Below, in pieces: positions 1 to 7,433 of a DNA stretch of 11,880 bases (its first letter is position 1; each line of letters opens with the position of its first letter). The position numbers were made by a program, and so were the translations under genes. The stretch is taken from the NCBI GenBank assembly GCA_021779695.1, contig JAJYAE010000125.1, positions 1-11,880 of the forward strand, in the 5' to 3' direction. The notes beneath the pieces were generated by a model. The model was not told the origin of the DNA, searched no databases, and saw only the letters and a list, made by a program, of their open reading frames with translations. The stretch comes from Acidobacteriota bacterium (GTDB lineage Bacteria; Acidobacteriota; Terriglobia; Terriglobales; Acidobacteriaceae).

Positions 1-1
1 G

Positions 2-457
2 ATCCGAAGCATTACATGCCCGTTTACAGGCGAGGTGCTGGCCGCGACGCCGGCGGTGCGGACGGATGTGACGGTGATCCACGCCCAGAAGGCAGATTGG
101 GAAGGCAATGTGCAGTTGTGGGGAATTCTTGGCGTTCAGAAAGAAGCAGTGCTTGCTGCGAAGCGGGCGATTGTGACGGTGGAAGAGCGCGTTCGCACAC
201 TGGATGCTCCGCCGAATGCGTGCATTCTTCCGAGTTGGGTGGTGAAGGCTGTGTGCGAGGTGCCGCGGGGTGCGGCTCCGTCGTATGCCCACGGATACTA
301 TGAGCGCGATAATGCGTTCTATCGGACATGGGATCGGATCGCGCGCGAACGGGATCGATTTCAGGATTGGATTGACCGGCACATTCTTCAGACGCGGGAC
401 TTCGACGAGTATCTGCGCGTGCAGCGCGATCCGCGGATCCAGGCGGTGTATTCATGA
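2..457 (+). CDS. pcaI: 3-oxoadipate CoA-transferase subunit A (partial, 5' end missing)
   Basis: This subunit pairs with the next gene product to transfer CoA from succinyl-CoA to 3-oxoadipate, the penultimate step of the beta-ketoadipate pathway in the cytoplasm. Only the C-terminal 151 residues are in the window; the reading frame is already open at base 2, and the GTG at 35 is an internal Val, not a start. Visible family features are a CPFTGE segment, HAQKADWEGNVQLWG, VTVEERV, a PSWVV stretch and the acidic/aromatic SYAHGYYERDNAFY region. These resemble the glutaconate CoA-transferase alpha branch rather than the shorter Pseudomonas PcaI. The stop overlaps the pcaJ start by 4 nt (ATGA), as expected for subunits made in equal amounts. 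Substrate assignment rests on the pca context: by sequence alone it could be another class I CoA-transferase. Confidence 0.87.
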   Translation: MRSITCPFTGEVLAATPAVRTDVTVIHAQKADWEGNVQLWGILGVQKEAVLAAKRAIVTVEERVRTLDAPPNACILPSWVVKAVCEVPRGAAPSYAHGYYERDNAFYRTWDRIARERDRFQDWIDRHILQTRDFDEYLRVQRDPRIQAVYS

Positions 458-1239
458 TCGGGCACTATACAGCCGATGAGATGATGACGGTTGCGGCGGC
501 GCGTATGCTGAGCAACGGTGCGGTGTGCTTTGTCGGTATTGGATTACCGTCGACGGCGGCCAACCTGGCGCGACTTACCCACGCACCGAAAGCGGTTTTG
601 GTGTATGAATCCGGACCGATCGGCGCGAAGCCGCCCGTGCTGCCTCTCTCGATTGGCGATGGCAACCTCGCGGAGACCGCAGATACTGTGGTTTCGACGC
701 CAGAGATCTTTCGCTACTGGCTGCAGGGCGGACGCATCGATGTGGGATTTCTGGGCGCCGCTCAACTGGATCGGTTCGCCAACATCAACACGACGGTGGT
801 GGGTCCATATCAGAAGCCGAAAGTGCGTCTTCCAGGGGCCGGCGGCGCACCGGAGATCAGCTCTTCAGCGAAGGAAGTATTGATTATTGTGAAGCAAACC
901 AAGCGAACGTTTGTGGAGAGGCTGGACTTTATCACCTCTGTTGGCTTCTTGGACGGCGGCGATGCACGGGAAAGAGCGAGGCTCCCAGGGAAAGGACCAG
1001 TGGCGGTGATTACCGATCTCTGCGTGCTGCGGCCCAACAGCGTGACTCGGGAATTGGAAGTGAGGACGCTACACCCGGGCGTTGATCGGGAAAAAATTGT
1101 GGAGAGTACCTCCTGGGCGATTCGATTTGCAGAGGACTGTGGAGAGACAGAGCCCCCTGCAGCGGAAGAGTTGAGAGTTCTGCGTGACTTGAAGGCACGC
1201 ACCGCTGCGGCTCATGGGGACCCGGGAGAGGCTGCATGA
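454..1239 (+). CDS. pcaJ: 3-oxoadipate CoA-transferase subunit B
   Basis: Second subunit of succinyl-CoA:3-oxoadipate CoA-transferase, 261 residues. It carries the N-terminal AARMLSNGAVCFVGIGLPS nucleotide/CoA-fold segment (about 15-33) and a YESG motif at 51-54. E52 is the likely catalytic glutamate that forms the glutamyl-CoA intermediate, by analogy with glutaconate CoA-transferase beta. Pseudomonas-type PcaJ instead has a SENG motif and is shorter (about 210-215 residues), so this protein belongs to the longer glutaconate-transferase-like branch. The C-terminal part has TDLCVLRP and a TLHPGVDREKI segment typical of that branch. The ATG overlaps the pcaI stop by 4 nt, and its own TGA overlaps the pcaF start by 4 nt, indicating translational coupling on both sides. 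The specific substrate is inferred from the neighbours. Confidence 0.9.
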   Translation: MIGHYTADEMMTVAAARMLSNGAVCFVGIGLPSTAANLARLTHAPKAVLVYESGPIGAKPPVLPLSIGDGNLAETADTVVSTPEIFRYWLQGGRIDVGFLGAAQLDRFANINTTVVGPYQKPKVRLPGAGGAPEISSSAKEVLIIVKQTKRTFVERLDFITSVGFLDGGDARERARLPGKGPVAVITDLCVLRPNSVTRELEVRTLHPGVDREKIVESTSWAIRFAEDCGETEPPAAEELRVLRDLKARTAAAHGDPGEAA

Positions 1240-2435
1240 GGGATGTTTTCATCTGCGATGCGGTGCGTACGCCCATCGGGAGATACGGCGGTGCGTTGGC
1301 GCAGGTTCGCGCTGATGATCTGGCCGCCGCTCCAATCCGTGAGCTGTCGCGACGGCTTCCATCTGTCGACTGGGACGCGGTGGACGATGTGATGCTGGGA
1401 TGTGCCAACCAGGCCGGGGAGGATAACCGGAACGTTGCCCGGATGGCGCTTCTGCTTGCCGGACTCCCAGAGAGCGTTTCGGGCGTCACGCTGAATCGAC
1501 TCTGCGGATCGGGGATGGATGCAGTGGGATCGGCCGCACGAGCGATTGCGAGCGGCGAGGCGGATCTTGTGATTGCGGGCGGGGTGGAGTCGATGTCGCG
1601 CGCGCCGTTTGTCATGGGGAAGGCGGGGTCTGCATTTCAACGGACTGCAGAATTACATGACACAACGATCGGATGGCGATTTGTGAATCCGAAGATGCAA
1701 ATGCTGTATGGAACCGACTCAATGCCTGAGACCGGCGAGCATGTTGCGCAGGAGTTCGAAGTGGAGCGGGCAGCGCAGGACGCCTTTGCCTGGAGGAGCC
1801 AGATGCGCGCAGCGAAGGCGGCACAGAGTGGCTTCTTTGCGGAGGAGGTGATGGCGATGGAAGTGCCCGGCAGACAGGGAGTGGCAACCGTCGTTACCGA
1901 TGAGCATCCGCGGCCTGATACGACGCTGGAGAAGTTGTCTGCGCTGAAGCCGCTGTTTCCGGGTGGAACGGTGACGGCGGGAAACGCGTCAGGTGTGAAC
2001 GATGGAGCGGCCGCCATGCTCGTTGCCTCAGAGCAGGCGATCCGGCGCCATGGGTTGCGGCCGTGCGGCCGGATTCTTGGCATGGCCACCGCTGGCGTTC
2101 CGCCTCGCGTGATGGGAATGGGCCCCGTCCCGGCGACACAAAAGCTGCTTGCGCGCATTCGCAAAAGGATTACGGATTTTGATTGGATCCAGCTCAATGA
2201 AGCCTTTGCGAGCCAGTCGCTGGCTTGTTTGAGGCAGTTGGGACTGCCAGAAGATGCTGAGCACGTGAACGCGACAGGCGGTGCGATTGCGATTGGACAT
2301 CCGCTGGGTATGAGCGGAGCGCGCCTGGTGCAAACGGCAGTGCATCAGCTGGAGAAGTTTGGTGGTGAGTTTGCGCTGGCAACGATGTGTATCGGCGTTG
2401 GACAAGGGATTGCGATAGCTCTGCAAAGGGTGTAA
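1236..2435 (+). CDS. pcaF: 3-oxoadipyl-CoA thiolase (acetyl-CoA acyltransferase)
   Basis: Thiolase that cleaves 3-oxoadipyl-CoA with free CoA into succinyl-CoA and acetyl-CoA, the last step of the pathway. The 399-residue length is normal for the family. The three catalytic elements are present: C90 in NRLCGSGMDAV, H355 in GGAIAIGHPLGMSGAR, and C385 in MCIGVGQG. The GGVESMSRAPFV segment near 135-147 is also typical of biosynthetic/degradative thiolases. The start ATG overlaps the pcaJ stop by 4 nt and is preceded by GGGAGAGG at 1224-1231. Succinyl-CoA released here regenerates the CoA donor used by PcaIJ, so the I-J-F order is functionally logical. By sequence it could serve other beta-ketoacyl-CoAs; the pca neighbourhood makes 3-oxoadipyl-CoA by far the likeliest substrate. 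Confidence 0.95.
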   Translation: MRDVFICDAVRTPIGRYGGALAQVRADDLAAAPIRELSRRLPSVDWDAVDDVMLGCANQAGEDNRNVARMALLLAGLPESVSGVTLNRLCGSGMDAVGSAARAIASGEADLVIAGGVESMSRAPFVMGKAGSAFQRTAELHDTTIGWRFVNPKMQMLYGTDSMPETGEHVAQEFEVERAAQDAFAWRSQMRAAKAAQSGFFAEEVMAMEVPGRQGVATVVTDEHPRPDTTLEKLSALKPLFPGGTVTAGNASGVNDGAAAMLVASEQAIRRHGLRPCGRILGMATAGVPPRVMGMGPVPATQKLLARIRKRITDFDWIQLNEAFASQSLACLRQLGLPEDAEHVNATGGAIAIGHPLGMSGARLVQTAVHQLEKFGGEFALATMCIGVGQGIAIALQRV

Positions 2436-2439
2436 GGAG
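2434..2439 (+). promoter_or_regulatory. Ribosome binding site of pcaH, overlapping the pcaF stop codon
   Basis: AAGGAG lies 5 nt before the pcaH ATG at 2445. Its first two bases are the last two of the pcaF TAA stop, so a ribosome terminating on pcaF sits directly on the pcaH initiation region. Confidence 0.75.
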
Positions 2440-2444
2440 ACGCG

Positions 2445-3158
2445 ATGAGCGAACAGGGAACGGTGCGGATTGCACCACCGGGGACACAGCCGGAGTTTCA
2501 TTATCCGCCGTATGTATCCTCGATTGCGCGCTCGCCGCGCATGCCGCTGGCACTCCTGGCGGAAACCTTGACTGAACGGACGGGACCTGTCTTCGGGCAT
2601 CGGCTAATTCGACCGCAGGACCATGATCTGACGACGCAGCATGAGGGCAATCCACTGGGCGAGCGGATCTACGTGCATGGCCGGGTTCTGGACGAGGACG
2701 GAAGACCCGTTCGCGGTGCGCTGGTGGAGGTGTGGCAAGCCAATGCGGCGGGACGGTATCGACACAAGGTTGACAATCATGATGCGCCGCTCGATCCCAA
2801 CTTCTCTGGAGCAGGCCGCGTTCTGACGGATGAGGAGGGATGCTACTTTTTCAAGACGATCAAGCCGGGAGCGTATCCGTGGGGCAACCACTACAATGCT
2901 TGGCGTCCCGCGCATATTCACTTCTCGCTTTTTGGAGCGGGGATTCTGTCAAGGCTGGTGACGCAGATGTATTTTCCTGGCGACCCGCTGCAGCCGCTTG
3001 ATCCGATCTTCAACAGCATCCCAGATGAAGCCGCGCGCAGCCGCCTGGTGTCGCGACTGGATATGGAGCGCAGCGAGCCCGGATATGCGTTGGCATTCAA
3101 GTGGGATATCGTGCTGCGGGGGCATGGAGACACACCATTCGAGGAGTCCAATCAATGA
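2445..3158 (+). CDS. pcaH: Protocatechuate 3,4-dioxygenase beta subunit
   Basis: Catalytic subunit of the intradiol ring-cleaving dioxygenase that turns protocatechuate plus O2 into 3-carboxy-cis,cis-muconate. The 237-residue protein contains the full non-heme Fe(III) site: Y105 (GRYRHK), Y144 (GAYPWGN), H157 and H159 (WRPAHIHF). The spacing of 39, 13 and 2 residues equals that of Tyr408, Tyr447, His460 and His462 in the Pseudomonas putida enzyme. R154, equivalent to the active-site Arg457, is also present. The VHGRVLDEDGRPVRGALVEVWQAN stretch (77-100) is the typical dioxygenase beta-sandwich core. The start is set by AAGGAG 5 nt upstream. Its stop overlaps the pcaG start by 4 nt, so the two subunits are coupled. 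It is distinguished from catechol dioxygenases by the adjoining alpha subunit. Confidence 0.96.
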   Translation: MSEQGTVRIAPPGTQPEFHYPPYVSSIARSPRMPLALLAETLTERTGPVFGHRLIRPQDHDLTTQHEGNPLGERIYVHGRVLDEDGRPVRGALVEVWQANAAGRYRHKVDNHDAPLDPNFSGAGRVLTDEEGCYFFKTIKPGAYPWGNHYNAWRPAHIHFSLFGAGILSRLVTQMYFPGDPLQPLDPIFNSIPDEAARSRLVSRLDMERSEPGYALAFKWDIVLRGHGDTPFEESNQ

Positions 3159-3709
3159 CATCCACGAGCAGGTTGATTCCAACCGGATCGCAGACGGTGG
3201 GACCCTTCTTTCGTATCGGTCTTGATGACCTGGTGCAAAGCGCGCCACAGGATTTGACGGGTGAAACAGTAAGGATTCACGGAACGGTTCTGGATGGGAA
3301 TGGTGCGGGTGTGCCCGATGCCATGCTGGAGTTCTGGAGTTCCGCACCCGCGGAGGATGATGCGGGAAGGCAGCGCGAGTTCCCGATGGGTTTCAGAAGA
3401 GTTGCGACAGAAGCGGATGGGAGTTTCTCGGTGGAAATGGCGAAGATCAGAGCGGTTCCGCTTGCCGACGGCCGCATGCAGGCGCCGCATCTTCTGGTTC
3501 TCGTTTTCATGCGGGGGCTGTTACGGCACTTGATCACGCGGGTGTATTTTGCCGGGGAAGCAGGGAATATGACCGATCCTGTACTGGAAAGTATCCCTCC
3601 TGAGCGGCGTGTCACGCTGATGGCGCAGCAGAAGGGTGATACCGCGCAGTCATTCGAGTGGAACGTCGTTTTGCAGGGAACAGAAGAAACCGTGTTTTTT
3701 GCCTGGTAA
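3155..3709 (+). CDS. pcaG: Protocatechuate 3,4-dioxygenase alpha subunit
   Basis: Structural partner of PcaH; alpha and beta together form the substrate pocket, with iron bound only by beta. The 184-residue protein starts with SQTVGPFF (12-19), shares the HGTVLDGNGAGVPDAMLEFW core (42-61), and has APHLLVLVFMRGLLRHLITRVYF (110-132) and the C-terminal GTEETVFFAW. Where beta has the iron ligands HIH, this subunit has PHLLV, as expected for a non-metal-binding alpha chain. The frame is open upstream to 3101, but the ATG at 3155 is chosen. It has GAGGAG at 3141-3146, overlaps the pcaH stop by 4 nt, and gives the family N-terminus. It is somewhat shorter than the roughly 200-residue Pseudomonas PcaG. 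Confidence 0.95.
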   Translation: MTSTSRLIPTGSQTVGPFFRIGLDDLVQSAPQDLTGETVRIHGTVLDGNGAGVPDAMLEFWSSAPAEDDAGRQREFPMGFRRVATEADGSFSVEMAKIRAVPLADGRMQAPHLLVLVFMRGLLRHLITRVYFAGEAGNMTDPVLESIPPERRVTLMAQQKGDTAQSFEWNVVLQGTEETVFFAW

Positions 3710-3726
3710 ATCAGAGAGCCGCGGTC

Positions 3727-5076
3727 ATGACCCATGCCTTGAATTCGTTTCTCTACTCAACACCGAAGATGTCGGAGGTGTTTTCTGCGGAAGCGCAACT
3801 GCGCGCCATGACGCAGTTTGAATGGGCGCTGAGCTGCGCACTCGAGAGGCATGGCCTGGCAGCGACTGGGTCAGGAGAAGCCGTGGCTTCTCTGCTGGAC
3901 GCTGACTTTACCGATGAAGCCTTGCTGATTGCGGAGGCGAGGAGCAGCGGCAATCTTGCGATTCCCTTTGTGCGGCAACTTACCAAGGCCGTAGAAGAAC
4001 GTTCCAGCGATGCGGCGCGAACGGTGCATCTGGGAGCGACCAGTCAGGATGTGCTGGACACGGCACTGGTTCTTCAGTTGCGCGGTGCGATCCAGCTTCT
4101 GGATGCGGCGATCGAGAGGCTGGAACGTGCCCTGGTGAGTCTGGTGAAGAGGCATGCTTCCACCGTGCTTACGGGAAGGACGTGGCTGCAGGCGGGGCCC
4201 CCGACGACGCTGGGACTCAAATTTGCGGGGACGCTGGCTGCGCTTCGGCGTCACCGCTGGCGTCTGCAAGCTTCAGCCGAGCGCGTGCTTGTGCTGGAGT
4301 TTGGGGGAGCGGTTGGTACGCGGGCTGCTTTGGGAGACGCTGGAGACAAAGTGGCAGCCGAGCTGGCCAGACTTCTTGAACTGGAGGAGCCTGAGATCCC
4401 CTGGCATACGCAGCGCGACAACGTTGTCGAGTTCGCGCAGGTCCTGGCGCTGTTGACGGGAACGCTCGCGAAGTTCGCAAAAGACGTGGCACTCCTGATG
4501 CAAAGCGAAGTAGGGGAGGTTTCTGAGGACCGAGCAGCGGGGCGGGGTGGGTCCTCTTCCATGCCGCAAAAGCACAACCCAGTGGCGTGCGCTGCAGTGT
4601 TGGCAGTACACGCCACCATGCCAGGAATGATCGCGACCATGTTGGCCGCGATGCCGCAGGAGCACGAGCGCGGACTTGGCCTTTGGCAGGCAGAGTGGGA
4701 GACCGTGCCCGAGATATGCAGGCGAGCCTCCGCAGCGCTGGCCTATGCCGCGGAAATTGCAGAGACGCTTGAAGTCCACAAAGACAAGATGAGGGGCAAC
4801 TTCGATTCTTTGCTTGGATTGCCAATGGCGGAAGCGATAAGCATCGCGCTGGCGAGCAAGCTGGGCAAAGCAAGATCCCACGAGATGGTTCGCGATGCGG
4901 CCCGCCGTGCTGAACAAACAGGAAAGCATCTTGCCGAAATTCTCAAGCAAACTCCGGAAGTGACATTGCACCTGACGGCAGCTGAGATCGACAGCCTTCT
5001 TGATCCACTGCGGTATCTGGGAAGCACGCAGCAATTCATCAACCGCGTGCTGGGAGCGGCTCGTGCCAAGGATTGA
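3727..5076 (+). CDS. pcaB: 3-carboxy-cis,cis-muconate cycloisomerase
   Basis: Fumarase/aspartase-superfamily enzyme that lactonises 3-carboxy-cis,cis-muconate to 4-carboxymuconolactone (gamma-carboxymuconolactone). The product is 449 residues. It has HLGATSQDVLDT (101-112), GRTWLQAGPPTTLGLK (150-165), and the superfamily signature GGSSSMPQKHNP (274-285), whose flexible serine loop supplies the catalytic base. The frame stays open upstream to 3658, inside pcaG, but the ATG at 3727 gives the expected N-terminus, with the usual FSAEAQLRAMTQFEWAL region shortly after. GAGAG at 3714-3718 lies 8 nt before it. The gap after pcaG is 17 nt, and the 3' end overlaps pcaD by 14 nt. Adenylosuccinate or argininosuccinate lyase is unlikely, given the TSQD form of the motif and the context. 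Confidence 0.95.
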   Translation: MTHALNSFLYSTPKMSEVFSAEAQLRAMTQFEWALSCALERHGLAATGSGEAVASLLDADFTDEALLIAEARSSGNLAIPFVRQLTKAVEERSSDAARTVHLGATSQDVLDTALVLQLRGAIQLLDAAIERLERALVSLVKRHASTVLTGRTWLQAGPPTTLGLKFAGTLAALRRHRWRLQASAERVLVLEFGGAVGTRAALGDAGDKVAAELARLLELEEPEIPWHTQRDNVVEFAQVLALLTGTLAKFAKDVALLMQSEVGEVSEDRAAGRGGSSSMPQKHNPVACAAVLAVHATMPGMIATMLAAMPQEHERGLGLWQAEWETVPEICRRASAALAYAAEIAETLEVHKDKMRGNFDSLLGLPMAEAISIALASKLGKARSHEMVRDAARRAEQTGKHLAEILKQTPEVTLHLTAAEIDSLLDPLRYLGSTQQFINRVLGAARAKD

Positions 5077-5860
5077 GAGTGGGAAAGTGATTCTGCATTA
5101 CTTGGTGAGCGGAAAAGCAGACGGCCCACCGCTCGTGCTCGCCAACTCTCTCGGCTCAAGCATGCGCATGTGGGAGAGGGTTCTGCCGGCCTTCGAAGAG
5201 AGATTCCGGGTGGTTCGCTTTGACATGCGGGGGCACGGCGAGAGCGGCGTGCCGCATGGCCCGTACTCCATCGAGCAGCTTGGAGCGGATCTGATTTCGA
5301 TCATGGATGCGGTCGGAGTAAGTCACGCCCACGTCTGTGGACTCTCGCTGGGCGGCTTGGTTGCCATGTGGATTGGGATTCACGAGGCGGATCGCGTGGG
5401 CCGAATCGTATTGGCCAACACGGCGGCGCGCATTGGAACAAGAGATGCCTGGGAGCAAAGGATTCTGGCCGTGCGGGAACATGGAATGGATTCAATCGCG
5501 TCCCAGACACCGGGCCGTTGGTTTACGGAAAAGTATCGCGCGCTTCACCCGGATGAGATGGAGAGCATGCGCCAGATGGTAGCGTCTACGGCACCGGAAG
5601 GATACAGCGCGTGCTGCGCTGCTTTGCGCGATGCAGACCTGAGGGAACTGGTTCACTCGATTGATGCGCCGTGTCTCGTTGTGACTGGCACGCACGATCC
5701 GGCAACGACGGTGCAGGACGGGCGGGACCTGCATGGTGCGTTACGACGATCCACCTATGTTGAGCTGGATGCTTCCCATCTGTCCGCGTGGGAGCAGCAT
5801 GAGGAATTCTCGAAGGCAGTGTTGTCCTTCTTGTGCCAGGAGGAGATGCACCATGGATGA
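5063..5860 (+). CDS. pcaD: 3-oxoadipate enol-lactonase (alpha/beta hydrolase)
   Basis: Hydrolyses 3-oxoadipate enol-lactone to 3-oxoadipate. From the GTG at 5063 the product is 265 residues. It has the alpha/beta-hydrolase nucleophile elbow GLSLGG with S95, an acid at D212 (GTHDPAT) and H239 (DASHLSAW), which make a complete catalytic triad. VLANSLGSS (26-34) forms the oxyanion-hole region, and FDMRGHGESG follows. An in-frame ATG at 5000 exists, but it would add 21 residues encoded entirely within pcaB that do not resemble the family. GTG 5063 has GGGAG at 5052-5056 and gives the standard N-terminus, so it is preferred. It overlaps pcaB by 14 nt and pcaC by 8 nt. It is not fused to pcaC, unlike the PcaL proteins of many actinobacteria. 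Confidence 0.92.
   Translation: MPRIESGKVILHYLVSGKADGPPLVLANSLGSSMRMWERVLPAFEERFRVVRFDMRGHGESGVPHGPYSIEQLGADLISIMDAVGVSHAHVCGLSLGGLVAMWIGIHEADRVGRIVLANTAARIGTRDAWEQRILAVREHGMDSIASQTPGRWFTEKYRALHPDEMESMRQMVASTAPEGYSACCAALRDADLRELVHSIDAPCLVVTGTHDPATTVQDGRDLHGALRRSTYVELDASHLSAWEQHEEFSKAVLSFLCQEEMHHG
5838..5845 (+). promoter_or_regulatory. Ribosome binding site of pcaC inside the 3' end of pcaD
   Basis: AGGAGGAG lies 7 nt before the ATG at 5853, within pcaD coding sequence. It fixes the pcaC start at 5853 rather than at the far-upstream in-frame ATG at 5733. Confidence 0.75.
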
Positions 5861-6248
5861 GTTGCAGCGATACAGGGCTGGAATGCAGATGCGGCGCGAC
5901 GTGCTGGGCGACGAGCACGTGGATCGGGCAGAGGCTGCGAAGACCGCTTTGGATGGCGAGTTTCAGGACTTGATTACGCGTTATGCGTGGGGAGAGATAT
6001 GGACGCGCCCGGGTCTGACGCCGCATCTCAGAAGTCTTCTGACGATTGGCTTGATGGTCGCACTGAATCGAGGAGAGGAGCTGCGGCTTCATTTGCGCGC
6101 GGCGCGCAATAACGGAGTCACCGCCGATGAGATCCGCGAGGTATTGCTGCACTGCGCAGTGTATTGCGGTGTGCCGGCGGCCAATTCTGCGTTTCAAGCG
6201 GCGAATGAGATTCTGCATGCGCCTGAAAAGTTCGCTGGGGAGCGGTAA
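5853..6248 (+). CDS. pcaC: 4-carboxymuconolactone decarboxylase
   Basis: Small AhpD-like all-helical enzyme that decarboxylates 4-carboxymuconolactone to 3-oxoadipate enol-lactone, the substrate of PcaD. It has 131 residues, normal for stand-alone PcaC. Visible features are the N-terminal MDELQRYRAGMQMRRDVLG with HVDRA shortly after, the FQDLITRYAWGEIWTRPGL segment (37-55) typical of PcaC, and LTIGLMVALNRGEELRLHLRAA (63-84) with the conserved H80. CAVYCGVPAANSAF (101-114) is also present. A longer reading frame begins at 5733 but lies inside pcaD. The strong AGGAGGAG at 5838-5845 supports ATG 5853. Its stop and the pobA start share one base (TAATG). The family also contains alkylhydroperoxidase-like proteins, but the PcaC-specific N-terminus and the neighbours leave little doubt. 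Confidence 0.95.
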   Translation: MDELQRYRAGMQMRRDVLGDEHVDRAEAAKTALDGEFQDLITRYAWGEIWTRPGLTPHLRSLLTIGLMVALNRGEELRLHLRAARNNGVTADEIREVLLHCAVYCGVPAANSAFQAANEILHAPEKFAGER

Positions 6249-7426
6249 TGGGTCGAGTCAGCACGCAAGTAGGGATTGTCGGCGGCGGGCCGGCGGGCTT
6301 GATGCTGTCGCATCTGTTGCGCCTCCACGGGATTCACTCCATTGTCCTCGAGGCGAGGTCGCGCGCTTATTGCGAAGAGCGGGTGAGAGCGGGCGTGCTG
6401 GAGCACACAAGTGTCATGATGCTGCGCGACGCCGGCGTAGGCGCGCGTCTGGGCCGCGAGGGGTTGCGCCACGATGGGATCGACTTGGGTCTGAACGGCG
6501 TGCGGCATCGCATTCCTTTTGAAGAGCTCACCGGCGAACACGTAACGGTGTATGGGCAGCAAGAGGTGGTGAAAGATCTGATTGAGCGCAGGTTGCAGGA
6601 TGGCGGCGAAATCCGCTTTGAGTGCGGCGAGGTAAGACTGCATGACCTTGCGACCCATGCTCCGCGGATCTCCATTCACAAAAATGGCGAAGTGGATGAG
6701 ATCGGGTGCGATTTCATTGCCGGCTGCGATGGCTTTCACGGTATCGCGCGCAATGCGATTCCCGGCGGAGTTCTGACAGTGTACGAACGCAATTATCCCT
6801 TCGCATGGCTTGGAATTCTGGCGGAAGCTGCTCCATCGCGCGATGAACTGCTTTACATGCACCACGAGCGAGGTTTTGCGCTTTATAGTATGCGTTCGCC
6901 AAAGATCACTCGACTGTATTTGCAGTGCCGACCGGATGAAGAAATCTCAGAGTGGAGCGATGGCCGCATTTGGAATGAACTGAACGTGCGCCTTGGATGC
7001 GCCGACGGTTGGTTGCCAACGCAAGGAAGGATTCTGCAAAAGGGCGTGACCGGCATGCGGAGCTTTGTCGTCGAGCCGATGCAGTTTGGCCGGCTGTTTC
7101 TGGCAGGCGATGCCGCGCATATCGTGCCTCCGACCGGAGCGAAAGGGATGAATCTTGCTCTCGCAGATGTGTATTACCTTGCGCAGGCTCTTGGCCTCTT
7201 CTATGGAGGGAAGGATGCAGCGGGGCTGAAGTCTTATTCAGATACTTGCCTTAGGCGAGTCTGGAAAGCCCAGCGATTTTCATGGTGGATGACTTCCCTG
7301 CTGCATCGGTTTGACGGGGAGCCGGCATTTGACTACAAACGCCAGATCGCGGAGCTCGAATACGTGATGACATCACGAGCGGCAGCTGCCGCGCTGGCTG
7401 AGAACTATGTTGGCCTTCCGCTGTAG
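6248..7426 (+). CDS. pobA: 4-hydroxybenzoate 3-monooxygenase (p-hydroxybenzoate hydroxylase)
   Basis: Flavoprotein (FAD) monooxygenase that hydroxylates 4-hydroxybenzoate to protocatechuate, using NAD(P)H and O2. It has 392 residues, against 394 in Pseudomonas fluorescens. Features are GGGPAG (12-17) for FAD, the GCDGFHG motif (159-165) binding FAD/NAD(P)H, and GDAAH (287-291) binding the flavin ribityl. Substrate-site residues recalled for the Pseudomonas enzyme are all present: Y203, S214, R216, R222, Y224, P295 and Y387 (there Y201, S212, R214, R220, Y222, P293 and Y385). R47 matches the FAD-binding R44. The helix that reads the 2'-phosphate of NADPH differs, with A36 and R37 where Pseudomonas has R33 and Q34, so cofactor preference may not be strictly NADPH. 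The start has GGGGAG at 6237-6242 and shares one base with the pcaC stop. Confidence 0.96.
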   Translation: MGRVSTQVGIVGGGPAGLMLSHLLRLHGIHSIVLEARSRAYCEERVRAGVLEHTSVMMLRDAGVGARLGREGLRHDGIDLGLNGVRHRIPFEELTGEHVTVYGQQEVVKDLIERRLQDGGEIRFECGEVRLHDLATHAPRISIHKNGEVDEIGCDFIAGCDGFHGIARNAIPGGVLTVYERNYPFAWLGILAEAAPSRDELLYMHHERGFALYSMRSPKITRLYLQCRPDEEISEWSDGRIWNELNVRLGCADGWLPTQGRILQKGVTGMRSFVVEPMQFGRLFLAGDAAHIVPPTGAKGMNLALADVYYLAQALGLFYGGKDAAGLKSYSDTCLRRVWKAQRFSWWMTSLLHRFDGEPAFDYKRQIAELEYVMTSRAAAAALAENYVGLPL

Positions 7427-7433
7427 CAGTGCA

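Noticed and set aside
1010..1615. Minus-strand open frame of 201 codons across pcaJ-pcaF
   Set aside because: It is antisense to catalytic regions of confident genes and has low-complexity Ser/Arg/Pro composition without any motif.
2028..2600. Minus-strand open frame of 190 codons across the pcaF-pcaH junction
   Set aside because: It is antisense to two confident genes, and its Arg/His/Ser-rich composition is typical of shadow frames.
3101..3154. N-terminal extension of pcaG from an upstream in-frame start
   Set aside because: The extra 18 residues are pcaH coding sequence in another frame. ATG 3155 has GAGGAG and the family N-terminus.
4273..5034. Long minus-strand open frame of 253 codons opposite pcaB
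   Set aside because: It lies entirely antisense to a clear pcaB with intact motifs. Its translation shows no recognisable domain, and such frames are expected opposite GC-rich coding sequence.
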